The position numbers and the translations under genes are program-made. Below the pieces are notes generated by a model. That model did not search any database. It was not told the DNA's origin and saw only the letters and a list, made by a program, of their open reading frames with translations. Of a stretch of 64,000 nt of DNA, positions 1 to 9,358 are shown piece after piece; position 1 is the stretch's first letter, and each line of letters opens with the position of its first letter. Location of the stretch: contig NZ_AP018449.1 of the NCBI RefSeq assembly GCF_003966895.1, forward strand, positions 441,424-505,423. The letters run 5' to 3'. The DNA comes from Methylomusa anaerophila. Its GTDB lineage: Bacteria > Bacillota > Negativicutes > Sporomusales > Sporomusaceae.

Positions 1-475
1 AAAGTCCGATAATTCTATCCGCATCCCGTACTGCAGATACTTCAGGCGTCGTTACAATCACTGCTTTGTCGGCACCGGCGATAGCATTGCGAAAGCCTTG
101 TTCAATTCCAGCCGGACAGTCAATAATAACATACTCGAACTCCTGGGCCAGTTCGTGACAAAGTTGTTTCATCTGATCAGGAGTTACTGCATTTTTGTCT
201 CTGGTTTGAGCAGCAGGAAGCAAATAGAGTGTCTCATAGCGTTTATCCCGAATGAGTGCTTGTTTTAAACGGCAATTTCCTTCCGTAACGTCAATAAGAT
301 CGTAAACAATTCGGTTTTCCAGTCCCATAACCACATCCAAATTTCTGAGGCCGATATCAGCGTCCAGCAATACAACACGTTTGCCTAAGAGAGCAAAGCC
401 GGTCCCGATATTTGCCGTCGCAGTGGTTTTACCTACACCGCCTTTACCTGAAGTTATGACAATTATTTCTCCCAT
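1..475 (-). CDS. minD: Septum-site determining ATPase MinD (partial, N-terminal part)
   Basis: MinD is a membrane-associated ParA-type ATPase that recruits MinC and so keeps the FtsZ ring away from the poles. Reading leftward from the ATG at 475 gives a protein with the deviant Walker A motif GKGGVGKTT at residues 10-18, directly after a hydrophobic beta strand, as expected for MinD. A strong ribosome binding site (AGGAGGAG) precedes the ATG. The frame stays open for 158 codons and runs off the left edge, so the C-terminal part, including the membrane-targeting helix, is not visible. It follows minC by 18 bp, which supports the call. Confidence 0.93.
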   Translation of the reverse strand, partial: MGEIIVITSGKGGVGKTTATANIGTGFALLGKRVVLLDADIGLRNLDVVMGLENRIVYDLIDVTEGNCRLKQALIRDKRYETLYLLPAAQTRDKNAVTPDQMKQLCHELAQEFEYVIIDCPAGIEQGFRNAIAGADKAVIVTTPEVSAVRDADRIIGL

Positions 476-493
476 ATTTCTCCTCCTGTCATC

Positions 494-1135
494 TCACACC
501 TTCTTATCACTCGGTTCGATAACTACTATGCCGCGGGCAATTCGAGCTGTTTCAGGATAATCCGGTTCATCGGAATTATCCGGCGCCCGTGCAATAATTC
601 CAGCTATTCTTAATTGTGCCGCCATAAGTTTGGTAGCGGTAACCCTGGCTTTTTCATTGCCGCAAGAACCGGCATGCGCCAAGCCCCGGCAAGTCCCATG
701 CACTGTAATGTCGCCGCCGGCAACCACTTGCGCCCCGGGATTAACATCACCCATTATTATTACGTTTCCATCGTAAACGATTTTTTGACCACTACGTAAC
801 ATTCTGGTAACAATTAGGGTTTTACTGCCATCCGCTTCCTGCTGGTATTCCAACGGAACCTCTGTCGCAAGTTTCGTCTCAGCCTTAACGGATTCGATGA
901 TTTCACCGGGAGATAATCCATAATCTGCCAGGAGATTAATCACCTGCCACCGTTCTTCCGGAGTTAAGTCGCCACATTCAGGTGTTAAATTGACAGTAGC
1001 ACCACTGGTGAAAAAATGTGCAGCCGATTCCAGTTTAGTTTTGAGTTGATCTAATATGTGAGAAAAATCGGCAGAAGCATTAAGAATTAGTTGCAACCCA
1101 CCTTTGCTACCTTTGAACACAACATCTTCGCGCAT
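494..1135 (-). CDS. minC: Septum-site determining protein MinC
   Basis: Inhibitor of FtsZ polymerisation that works with MinD. The 213-residue product has the usual layout: an alpha/beta N-terminal domain (about 1-100) and a C-terminal right-handed beta-helix (about 105-205). The latter contains the family segment MLRSGQKIVYDGNVIIMGDV and the later G-rich turns VVAGGDITVHG, the part that dimerises and binds MinD. A GGAG ribosome binding site sits 5 nt before the ATG. It is directly upstream of minD, the standard pair, and lies downstream of mreBCD in the same direction, a common shape-and-division cluster in Firmicutes. Confidence 0.93.
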   Translation of the reverse strand: MREDVVFKGSKGGLQLILNASADFSHILDQLKTKLESAAHFFTSGATVNLTPECGDLTPEERWQVINLLADYGLSPGEIIESVKAETKLATEVPLEYQQEADGSKTLIVTRMLRSGQKIVYDGNVIIMGDVNPGAQVVAGGDITVHGTCRGLAHAGSCGNEKARVTATKLMAAQLRIAGIIARAPDNSDEPDYPETARIARGIVVIEPSDKKV

Positions 1136-1259
1136 ACTGTCTCCTAAATTTTACCACATGATACTATCTATATGTCAACTAAAATTCGCCTCTCTTACCA
1201 CTTTTCCTTCAAAATAGGAATAAAATCTTAACAAAAAGCGAAGGATTAAAGAATTAAAT

Positions 1260-1285
1260 GACTGGGTTCCCATGGGAACCCAGTC
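1260..1285 (-). terminator. Perfect palindrome downstream of mreD, probable terminator
   Basis: A perfect 26-bp palindrome (arms GACTGGGTTCCC) lies 37 bp after the mreD stop and about 125 bp before minC. In the minus direction it is followed by a T-rich but interrupted run. It probably ends or attenuates the mreBCD transcript, while minCD would then need its own promoter. Confidence 0.55.
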
Positions 1286-1321
1286 GAAATGGTCTTATTT
1301 TTTCCGGCGATATAATCTAAT

Positions 1322-1807
1322 CTATCCGCGGCCGAGCAGTAGCCGGAAAATAAGGCGATGAATGGGAATACTAAACGCTAAATTATACGCCAATGTGGGC
1401 AGCACCTGATTAAATACGAGAAAAAGAAATTCAACTTTGTATCCCCAAAAATATATTAGAGTGAATACAAAACAAGCATTAAAAAACGTAGCCATTGTTA
1501 CTGCAAGTAAAGGCAGCAGTATGTTTTCCTTAAATACTTTGCCTTCCGCCAGACCGGCGATATATCCGGCAGCCATCTTCGCCAAAGTGTTCAAACCAAA
1601 TATGTTGCCGGAAGCCAAATCTTGCAAGATTCCGGCAAAGAAACCGACGCCGACGCCAATTTCTTTTCCGCGCAGAAGTCCGGCAGATACTACGATAATA
1701 AGGAGTAAATCAGGCCTTGCACCGAAGGATAGAAATAGGGGAAGAAAAGCTGCCTGAAAGGCTAGACAACTTAAAAGTAAAAGACTCCAAAGCACTGCCA
1801 TTCTCAT
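1322..1807 (-). CDS. mreD: Rod shape-determining protein MreD
   Basis: Small polytopic membrane protein of the elongasome, which links MreB/MreC to peptidoglycan synthesis. The 161-residue product is almost wholly hydrophobic with about five membrane segments; the motif ARPDLLLIIVVSAGLLRG and the later GLAEGKVF loop are typical of MreD. The start overlaps the mreC stop by 4 bp, indicating translational coupling. It is the last gene of mreBCD. Confidence 0.9.
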   Translation of the reverse strand: MRMAVLWSLLLLSCLAFQAAFLPLFLSFGARPDLLLIIVVSAGLLRGKEIGVGVGFFAGILQDLASGNIFGLNTLAKMAAGYIAGLAEGKVFKENILLPLLAVTMATFFNACFVFTLIYFWGYKVEFLFLVFNQVLPTLAYNLAFSIPIHRLIFRLLLGRG

Positions 1808-2703
1808 TGCCCAGTCGCTCCTTTAGGCTGAACAGGGGACGGCGTCTGCCCCCCTTGCGGCGGCAGCGTTGGGATAGGTTTACGGGACCGGGTGATAATA
1901 AAGACCTCTTCCAGTTTGTCAAAATCCACAGCCGGTCGCAAGATTGCGTATTTTAGCAAACCGCCTTCTTCATTTACAATATCACCCACTTCGCCGATTA
2001 GAAGGCCTTTGGGATAGATTCCTCCGTATCCTGAAGTGACAATTTTATCGCCCTTAATGATATCTGCGTCCCGGGATAGGTTAACCATACGGGGAGCTAA
2101 CGGGTTTGCGCCATTACCCTCAACAATAGCGGCTACTCTTGACTCCGGTCGCTGCACCAGGCACCCCACAGCGCTGCGAGGATCAAGAATAAGTTGAACT
2201 TTGGCGGAATGAGGATAGACATTTACAACGCTTCCTACTAAACCTTGGGGAGTTACCACTGCCATATCCTTGGCTATACCGTCTGCTGTGCCGCGATTTA
2301 ATACTATGACACTGGTCCATGTACCTGGATCACGGGCAATGATCTGCGCTATAACAAAATCAAACTGCGGAGCCGCCTGTTTATAATCCAGCATAACCCG
2401 CAGCCGAGCGTTTTCAGCCAAAACCTCAGTGGAATTAATATTATTTTGACGAAGCTCTTCAATTTGTGCTTTTAAAGTCTGGTTATCCCGGTACACCGTA
2501 AATATTTCCCCGGTAAACGAAGCAGCTTCACGTATGCTGTGTCCAACCTTTGCCAAGACATATTCAACCGGTGCCAACACTGTGATGATAACTTGTTCTA
2601 CGAAATAGAACTGATGTTTTCCAGTTGCAACCGAACCTGCCAGCAAAAAGACGGTTAGCACCGCCACGATCAGGATGACCGCCTTTTTGTGAAATAACTG
2701 CAC
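1804..2703 (-). CDS. mreC: Rod shape-determining protein MreC
   Basis: Bitopic elongasome scaffold. It has a short cytoplasmic N-terminus, one membrane helix (about residues 9-27), a coiled coil (about 60-95, rich in L, A, E and N) and the periplasmic beta-barrel MreC domain, including ARDPGTWTSVIVLNRGTADG and later GDKIVTSGYGGIYPKGLLIG. I prefer the GTG at 2703 as start because a G-rich Shine-Dalgarno (AGGGGGGG) precedes it. An ATG at 2733 in the same frame has no ribosome binding site and lies at the edge of a long inverted repeat. The C-terminus is proline-rich. Confidence 0.9.
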   Translation of the reverse strand: MQLFHKKAVILIVAVLTVFLLAGSVATGKHQFYFVEQVIITVLAPVEYVLAKVGHSIREAASFTGEIFTVYRDNQTLKAQIEELRQNNINSTEVLAENARLRVMLDYKQAAPQFDFVIAQIIARDPGTWTSVIVLNRGTADGIAKDMAVVTPQGLVGSVVNVYPHSAKVQLILDPRSAVGCLVQRPESRVAAIVEGNGANPLAPRMVNLSRDADIIKGDKIVTSGYGGIYPKGLLIGEVGDIVNEEGGLLKYAILRPAVDFDKLEEVFIITRSRKPIPTLPPQGGQTPSPVQPKGATGQ

Positions 2704-2734
2704 TATCCGGCCCCCCCTGTCTATATATGTCATT

Positions 2735-2820
2735 AAGAATTGACATCCGGGTATAGGATAAGCTGAGGTTAAGCGACAGCGTCGAAGCGTTCCTAATACC
2801 CGGATATAATTTCAATTCTT
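2735..2820. repeat. Long imperfect inverted repeat between mreB and mreC
   Basis: Two arms of about 25-30 bp (AAGAATTGACATCCGGGTAT... at 2735-2758 and its near-complement at 2791-2820) are separated by a roughly 30-bp loop. Together they fill most of the 170-bp mreB-mreC gap and could form a strong RNA hairpin in the polycistronic message. No T-run follows on either strand, so a simple terminator is unlikely. It may be a miniature mobile element or an mRNA processing or stability element. Confidence 0.6.
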
Positions 2821-2875
2821 TAATGTATTCCCTATAGTTAAATGAACTTTGTACACTCCCTTTGCGAGCTACAGG

Positions 2876-3937
<1,062 letters not shown>

Positions 3938-4627
3938 TTATATTATTCCCTTTTCCTTGAAACTAACATACTTACCATCGCCGATTATTACATGGTCAAG
4001 AACTGAGATGTCAAGAAGCAAACCCGCTTCTATTAGCTTTTTGGTTAAAGCAATATCCTCCTGACTTGGGGTAGGATCACCGCTAGGATGATTATGTACC
4101 AGTATTACTGAAGCTGCACTGTGGGTAATTGCCTCGCGGAACAGTTCCCGCGGGTGCACAATCGATGCGTTTAAACTTCCAATTGATATGGTAGAGCGGG
4201 CAATAACCTGATTTTTAGTTGACAATAGTAATGCTATAAAGTGTTCTTTAGCTTCATAACGCAAATTGGGCATGATCAATTCCGCAGCGTCTTTCGGCGA
4301 ACGAATTACCGGCCGTACATCGGGAACCTTGCTGCTTAGCCGCTTGCCAAGTTCAATTCCCGCAACCACAGTAACGGCTTTAACCAATCCGATTCCTAAA
4401 GTTTTACTAAGTTCCTGGGGGGAGATACTTCCTAAACCTGATAAATCATACTTTGCCAAGAGATATTCGGCCAGCCGGTGTACCGGCATATTTTTCATTC
4501 CGGTACGAAGGAGAATTGCCAGAAGTTCAGCCTCACTCAGAGAGTAAGCCCCCTTGGCCAGCATCTTTTCCCTGGGTCTTTCGGTCTGAGGCAATTCTTT
4601 CATCATCAATGTCTTTTCGGAACTCAT
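3938..4627 (-). CDS. radC: RadC-family JAMM/MPN protein
   Basis: RadC (YicR) family member, with a helix-hairpin-helix N-terminal part (about 1-100, LLAILLRTGMKNMPVHRLAEYLL) and a JAB1/MPN metalloprotease-like domain carrying HNHPSGDPTPSQED near residue 175. The motif would bind zinc. The biological role of the family is unsettled despite the historical DNA-repair name. The start overlaps the maf stop by 4 bp, and maf-radC-mreBCD is a common Firmicute order. Confidence 0.92.
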   Translation of the reverse strand: MSSEKTLMMKELPQTERPREKMLAKGAYSLSEAELLAILLRTGMKNMPVHRLAEYLLAKYDLSGLGSISPQELSKTLGIGLVKAVTVVAGIELGKRLSSKVPDVRPVIRSPKDAAELIMPNLRYEAKEHFIALLLSTKNQVIARSTISIGSLNASIVHPRELFREAITHSAASVILVHNHPSGDPTPSQEDIALTKKLIEAGLLLDISVLDHVIIGDGKYVSFKEKGII

Positions 4628-5199
4628 AAGAACCTTACCCCGGCTTTCTCCATAAGACGGGCTAAAGTAACCAAAGGCAAACCAACAACGTTAGAATAAC
4701 AGCCGCTGATACTTTCCACCAAAAGAGCACCCTTACCTTGTATCGCATAAGCACCGGCTTTATCCATCGGCTCACCGGTAGCGATGTAGCTTTCTATCTC
4801 ATGGCAACAAAGCTGTTTAAGATGTACTTGGGTTACTGCAAAATCAGTCCATATGCGGCGCCCTTTGATTACGGAAACGCCAGTAATCACGTGATGCTCC
4901 TGACCGGATAATTCGGTAAGCATGTTAATAGCATCTTCTTTATCTTTCGGCTTACCAAAGATTTTTCCTTTATGTACGACAATGGTATCCGCGCCAATAA
5001 CAATATCGTCGTCCGCGACCAATTTTTGACCCGCAACCGCCAAGGCTTTGTCCCTGGCGTGAAATACCGCCAGTTGCGCAGGCGGCAGCTTTTTTTGATT
5101 GTCCTCTTCAACCTGACTGGCAATTACCTCAAACTGGCATCCAATCTGTAAAAGTAACTCATACCGGCGAGGAGATGCTGAAGCCAAAATAATTTTCAT
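4624..5199 (-). CDS. maf: Maf-like nucleoside triphosphate pyrophosphatase
   Basis: Maf proteins hydrolyse non-canonical or excess dTTP/UTP to the monophosphate and are linked to septum inhibition. The 191-residue product starts with the signature LASASPRRYELL and has the conserved ADTIVV segment, the KPKD loop and a C-terminal GAYAIQGKGALLVESISG motif. It is translationally coupled to radC. Confidence 0.94.
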   Translation of the reverse strand: MKIILASASPRRYELLLQIGCQFEVIASQVEEDNQKKLPPAQLAVFHARDKALAVAGQKLVADDDIVIGADTIVVHKGKIFGKPKDKEDAINMLTELSGQEHHVITGVSVIKGRRIWTDFAVTQVHLKQLCCHEIESYIATGEPMDKAGAYAIQGKGALLVESISGCYSNVVGLPLVTLARLMEKAGVRFL

Positions 5200-5232
5200 A
5201 CAAGGACCCCCTACTAAAGAGGCTGTTTCAAA

Positions 5233-5289
5233 TAGTTACATAGTTATTCATAGTTATTCATAGTTATTCATAGTTATTCATAGTTATTG
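5233..5289. repeat. Tandem decanucleotide repeat
   Basis: Four exact copies of TAGTTATTCA at 5241-5280, flanked by a partial unit on each side, lie between DUF4321 and maf. There are no spacers, so this is a simple tandem repeat and not CRISPR. It may vary in copy number by slippage. Confidence 0.85.
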
Positions 5290-5295
5290 TTTATT

Positions 5296-5601
5296 TTAAA
5301 ACCGGCGAAATAGTACAATAGCGGCAATAATCCCTAATATACTCATTAAATTGGGATAAAGAGCAAAACCGAGGACAAATTTAATGACATACAAATTAAC
5401 TGTAACAGGCGGAAGGTCAAAAATGGGAAACTGTTTAACCAGATAAGGCGCCACACCCGTTAAAAAACTTGAATTGGCGGCAAACTCCCCCAGTATACCG
5501 CCCAGTACGGCCCCGGTGATTAGAAATAAGGCCATCATTCCCCAGCTTTTACTGCCGCTTGAATTTCCCCGATCATTTTTCAATTTTGCTACCTCCCTCA
5601 T
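5296..5601 (-). CDS. DUF4321 membrane protein
   Basis: A 101-residue membrane protein with two or three hydrophobic segments (about 22-40, 65-80 and 84-100) and the conserved pattern LGGILGEFAA followed by NLYVIKFVLGFALYPNLMSILG. This matches the DUF4321 family, found in Firmicutes next to maf, radC and mre genes. Function is unknown. The short N-terminus is polar and charged. Confidence 0.8.
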   Translation of the reverse strand: MREVAKLKNDRGNSSGSKSWGMMALFLITGAVLGGILGEFAANSSFLTGVAPYLVKQFPIFDLPPVTVNLYVIKFVLGFALYPNLMSILGIIAAIVLFRRF

Positions 5602-5613
5602 GATATAACATAA

Positions 5614-6144
5614 CTAACGCCGTAACTGCATAGGAGCCTTGTCCAACAGGTAAATGACTACTGCTCCGGTAAAAAAACCGGTAGGAACGGCAAACAATAT
5701 CAGATACGGTGTATACCATAGAAGGCTTGCACTGGATACCAGAATGGACGCAAATACAACTTGCGCAATATTATGGACCGTTGCGCCCAACATGCTAACT
5801 CCCACTACCGAGAACATTCCCCGGAAACGGTTGTAACTATAAGTCATAACTGCAAGACTGGTAAGGGCCCCCCCCATACTCATTACAAAAGCCGGACCGA
5901 ACAAAGCCCCGCTAAATAATGAACCGAGAATGACCCTAACAACTGCTATGTATAAAGCGTCCCGCCAGGTAAACACAACTATAGCGTATAATGAAACAAT
6001 GTTAGCTAAACCTAACTTGGCGCCAGGTAATGGAAGCAATAAAGGCAGCCAGCCTTCCATCACATGTAATATGCCAGCTATGGCAACCAGTAAGGCCAAT
6101 AAAACTATACGCCTGGTATTACTCATTAAATATCCCCGGTTCAT
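5614..6144 (-). CDS. Gx transporter family membrane protein
   Basis: A 176-residue protein with about five membrane helices and the family segment LPLPGAKLGLANIVSLYAI. It belongs to the Gx transporter family, often mis-named heptaprenyl diphosphate synthase component I; by fold it resembles the S-components of ECF vitamin transporters. Substrate is unknown. The first ATG overlaps the upstream stop; a second ATG at 6126 has a better ribosome binding site (GGGGA, 7 nt) and may be the real start. It follows the Rnf operon and a NusG-II protein, an arrangement common in clostridia and Negativicutes. Confidence 0.85.
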   Translation of the reverse strand: MNRGYLMSNTRRIVLLALLVAIAGILHVMEGWLPLLLPLPGAKLGLANIVSLYAIVVFTWRDALYIAVVRVILGSLFSGALFGPAFVMSMGGALTSLAVMTYSYNRFRGMFSVVGVSMLGATVHNIAQVVFASILVSSASLLWYTPYLILFAVPTGFFTGAVVIYLLDKAPMQLRR

Positions 6145-6536
6145 CGTACAATATCATCTATCTCGGTTGCTTTGGCAGACACAATCTTGATTACAACGCG
6201 ATACGGCAAACATACAATTTGCTGCGGCGGAACACTGATCCAGCCGGTTTTAACACAAATCTGATCAGGACAGTCGGCTTCGCGGACATGTATTTTCCGT
6301 CCATCCACCTCGATAATGTCATAGTTTTCCTTACCACCAATCCGGATTTCTTCATGATAACCATCCCTTAAAGGTATGGTTCTAAGCCACTGGCCGGCAA
6401 CACTTATTTCCGCCCTTTGTTCGGCATTGGCGGTAAAAAAAATTAAGTTAAACACTATTCCCATAGTGGAAAAAACAATCAGGCAAAGGATTAACCATTT
6501 ATCAGCTCGTGTCAACTTAAAAGCTATTTTGTCCAT
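6141..6536 (-). CDS. NusG domain II-containing exported or anchored protein
   Basis: The 131-residue product has one N-terminal membrane helix (about 13-35) and a beta-rich NusG-II (KOW-less) domain with YDIIEVDGRKIHVREADCPDQ and ICVKTGWI. The two cysteines (in ADCPDQIC) are typical of this stand-alone family. Its constant position just after rnfB suggests a link to the Rnf complex, perhaps in flavin or redox maturation, but no function is established. Confidence 0.85.
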   Translation of the reverse strand: MDKIAFKLTRADKWLILCLIVFSTMGIVFNLIFFTANAEQRAEISVAGQWLRTIPLRDGYHEEIRIGGKENYDIIEVDGRKIHVREADCPDQICVKTGWISVPPQQIVCLPYRVVIKIVSAKATEIDDIVR

Positions 6537-6628
6537 ATTCTATTATATTTTACATTAAAAAAAAGTAATATGCAAATAAATAAAATACGAGGAGGCATAC
6601 GCCCCCTCGCAACCAAATTTGCCACTAT

Positions 6629-7489
6629 TTAGGCCGAAATAGGCTCTTCATTACCAGGAACGACGCCGAGAACAGCCTTGCGGATGGCTTTAGTAGGACA
6701 CTTGGCAAGGCACTTGGGATCGGAGCATTTCTCCATACAAACCTTGGCATCAACAACAGCAAGATTATTATCCATCTTAACCGCGCCATAGGGGCATTCT
6801 TTCATACATAGTGTGCAGCCGATACAAGCGGCACTGCAAGCCTTCTTGGCAACTGCGCCTTTATCATGAGACATACAGTTGACGCGGACGTGAGCGCCGA
6901 TCGGCATCATAGCAATAACACTTTTCGGGCAAACTGTTTCGCACTTGCCGCAGCCGGTGCATTTATCCGGATCGATGACCGGAATGCCGTCATCACTCAT
7001 AGTCATGGCATCAAAAGGACAACTGCGCACACAGGTTCCAAGCCCCAGACAACCGTATTTACAAGTTTTGGGCCCGCCAAACAAGAGATTGGCAGCTACA
7101 CAGTCTTGGACACCCTGATATTCACTAGCCTTCACTGCCTTGGCCCGGGTACCGGCGCATTTTACCTGGGCAATACGCGGTTCAACTGCTGCGGCAGCTT
7201 TACCGGTAAGATCCGCAACCAGTTTGGCCACGGTATCTTTGCCCGGTATGCAAAGATTGGGCGGCACATCCGGATTCATTACCACCGCTTCGGCATAAGC
7301 CATACAGCCGGCATAACCGCAAGCGCCGCATTGCCCTTTAGGCAGTACATCTTCCACGATGTGGATCAAAGGATTTACTTCAATGGCAAACTTTTTATTG
7401 GCGTAAGCCAGGACAAGCCCAAAGATTACACCCAGACCAGTCATAACAGCGAGTATTACGATCGCCTGTTGAATAAGTGATTGTTCCAT
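6629..7489 (-). CDS. rnfB: Rnf complex ferredoxin subunit RnfB
   Basis: Membrane-anchored iron-sulfur subunit that accepts electrons from reduced ferredoxin in the Na+ or H+ pumping ferredoxin:NAD oxidoreductase. One N-terminal helix (about 8-28) is followed by a CGACGYAGC [4Fe-4S] motif near residue 53. Several ferredoxin-type clusters follow, including CTGCGKCETVCP and CIGCTLCMKECP. The 286 aa contain more clusters than the gammaproteobacterial RnfB, as usual in Firmicutes. Last rnf gene of the operon. Confidence 0.95.
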   Translation of the reverse strand: MEQSLIQQAIVILAVMTGLGVIFGLVLAYANKKFAIEVNPLIHIVEDVLPKGQCGACGYAGCMAYAEAVVMNPDVPPNLCIPGKDTVAKLVADLTGKAAAAVEPRIAQVKCAGTRAKAVKASEYQGVQDCVAANLLFGGPKTCKYGCLGLGTCVRSCPFDAMTMSDDGIPVIDPDKCTGCGKCETVCPKSVIAMMPIGAHVRVNCMSHDKGAVAKKACSAACIGCTLCMKECPYGAVKMDNNLAVVDAKVCMEKCSDPKCLAKCPTKAIRKAVLGVVPGNEEPISA

Positions 7490-7519
7490 TTCTTTTCTTC
7501 GCTCCTTTCTATACCAGTC

Positions 7520-8098
7520 TTATAGCGGAATCATGCCGGAAAAACCCAAGAAGGACAATGCAAGCATGCCTGCCAATACAAAGGCAATTCCAAGACCTTG
7601 CAAGGTTTTGGGAACATCCGCGTACTGCAGTTTTTCCCGCAGACTGGCCATCAGGATAATCGCCAGGGCGAAACCGGCGCCTGAACCGAAAGCATTGATG
7701 ACACTCTTGATAAAATTATAATTGGCTGAGGCGTTTATGAGCGGTACGCCCAAAACGACACAGTTGGTAGCAATCAACACCAGGTAAATGCCCCACATTT
7801 CATAGAGGGCAGGCGCAAACTTCTTAATGACAATTTCCAGAAATTGTACGAAGCTGGCAATCAGCACGACGAAAACCACAATTTTCAGAAACACCAGATT
7901 ATAGGGAACTAACACGAGGTTATAAGCCACCCAGGCCAGAGCCGACGATACGGTAAGAATGGCAGCTACCGCCATACCCATACCCACTGAGGCGCTTAAA
8001 CTCTTGGAAACTCCAAAGAAAATGCATAGGCCGAGAAAACGCGTTAATACAAAGTTATTTACGATTACCGCTCCCATAAACAGGGTAAAATATTCCAT
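7520..8098 (-). CDS. rnfA: Rnf complex membrane subunit RnfA
   Basis: Six-helix membrane subunit that pairs with RnfE to form the ion path and holds an intramembrane Fe-S cluster in characterised complexes. The 192-residue product contains NNFVLTRFLGLCIFFGVSKS near residue 15 and ATNCVVLGVPL near residue 110, the paired cysteine-bearing half helices of the family. Start and rnfE stop overlap by one base. Confidence 0.95.
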   Translation of the reverse strand: MEYFTLFMGAVIVNNFVLTRFLGLCIFFGVSKSLSASVGMGMAVAAILTVSSALAWVAYNLVLVPYNLVFLKIVVFVVLIASFVQFLEIVIKKFAPALYEMWGIYLVLIATNCVVLGVPLINASANYNFIKSVINAFGSGAGFALAIILMASLREKLQYADVPKTLQGLGIAFVLAGMLALSFLGFSGMIPL

Positions 8099-8763
8099 TA
8101 TGCCTCACCCCTTTGCACTGCAAGTTTAACGGCCTTTCTTTTTGCCTCAGCCTGCTTATCCTGATGCTCACCGATAACATTGAACAAGCCTATCAGTAAT
8201 CCGATTACCAGGAAAGCCCCGGGCGCAAGAATCATGATCATGGGACCGTTATAAGTCGGAGGAAATACCTGGAGCATTAAAGGAGTTCCCGCGAGGATGA
8301 TACCGGTGCCAAACACTTCGCGAATCGCACCAATTACCAACATCGCCAAAGCAAAACCGGTTCCCATGCCAAAACCATCAAAGAAGGAAGATACTACACC
8401 ATTTTTCATCGCGAATACTTCCGCTCGCGCCAAGATAATGGCAAATACCACAACCAGTTCGAGGTAAAGTCCCAATTCCTTATAAACTGCCGGTGCATAC
8501 GCCTCAAGGATCAGGATTGTCAAAGTAACAATCGTCGCAATGATTGTGATGAACATCGGCACGCGGACTTTGGGATTAACAAAATTTTTAACAAGCGATA
8601 CGACCACATTATTTAAAGTAATAATGAACATAACACAAAATCCCATGCCCAAAGCATTAAACACCGTTGAGGTAACCGCCAGTGCCGGACAGAGGCTTAG
8701 GGCAAGACGGAATATAGGGTTCATTTCGAAAATACCCTTTTTAAAAATCTCCCAGTACTTCAT
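8098..8763 (-). CDS. rnfE: Rnf complex membrane subunit RnfE
   Basis: Integral membrane partner of RnfA. About six hydrophobic helices; the conserved stretch NPIFRLALSLCPALAVTST carries the cluster cysteine. The ATG at 8763 is chosen because GAGGTG lies 7 nt upstream; an in-frame ATG at 8778 has no such site. The polar C-terminus is rich in K, E and A. Confidence 0.94.
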   Translation of the reverse strand: MKYWEIFKKGIFEMNPIFRLALSLCPALAVTSTVFNALGMGFCVMFIITLNNVVVSLVKNFVNPKVRVPMFITIIATIVTLTILILEAYAPAVYKELGLYLELVVVFAIILARAEVFAMKNGVVSSFFDGFGMGTGFALAMLVIGAIREVFGTGIILAGTPLMLQVFPPTYNGPMIMILAPGAFLVIGLLIGLFNVIGEHQDKQAEAKRKAVKLAVQRGEA

Positions 8764-8774
8764 ACTCGCACACC

Positions 8775-9353
8775 TCACTTCTTCTGGCTGGCCGAATACG
8801 CAGCAACAGCTTCTACAGCTTCCCTTACGCCTTTAGTAACGGCACGGGAGGTAATCGTTGCTCCGGTCAGCGCCTGAACGTTTTTCTCAGTGGGAACTTT
8901 AACTACTTCCAAATCATTCGGAACTTTATTGGCAAATTGCTTGCGAAACTTATCTTCAACCATTTTATCGCCCAAGCCGGGAGTTTCATTATGTTTCAAG
9001 ACTTTAAAGTCAACGGCTTTTCCATCCGGCGTCACGGCGGCAAGCATTTCAATAGTACCGCCATAACCTTTACTGTTGGCAGGAACCACGTAGGCAATAA
9101 CCTTGCCGTCTTTTATACCCTCATACCAGCCTTCCTTGCCTTCTACAGCTTTAAAACTGTCGGCATTTTTAACAAGTGCCTTCATGGCGTCATCTTTCGC
9201 TTTAACGCGCTGGGCCGCCGCGGCCGGCTCGGTAATTGTGTACGCAGCCGCGAGGATAACCCCGGAAAGGAAGCAGGTTGCAGTCAAATACAAAGCTGTC
9301 TTAATAATGCTATCATTCTTCTCCTCTGCATGTGCGTGTGCATCATGTGCCAT
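8775..9353 (-). CDS. rnfG: Rnf complex flavoprotein RnfG
   Basis: Periplasmic-side subunit with covalently bound FMN. It has one N-terminal helix (about 18-38) after a His/Glu-rich start, an FMN-binding domain with KHNETPGLGDKM, and LTGATITSRAV near the C-terminus. The threonine in TGAT is the phosphoester attachment site in characterised RnfG proteins. Length 192 aa is normal. Confidence 0.95.
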   Translation of the reverse strand: MAHDAHAHAEEKNDSIIKTALYLTATCFLSGVILAAAYTITEPAAAAQRVKAKDDAMKALVKNADSFKAVEGKEGWYEGIKDGKVIAYVVPANSKGYGGTIEMLAAVTPDGKAVDFKVLKHNETPGLGDKMVEDKFRKQFANKVPNDLEVVKVPTEKNVQALTGATITSRAVTKGVREAVEAVAAYSASQKK

Positions 9354-9358
9354 GGTTA

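Noticed and set aside
1148..1178. sigma-A promoter directly before minC (TTGACA...TAAAAT)
   Set aside because: The spacing is 19 bp and the predicted start would fall inside the ribosome binding site.
5233..5289. CRISPR array
   Set aside because: The 10-bp units are directly contiguous with no spacers and no cas genes are nearby.
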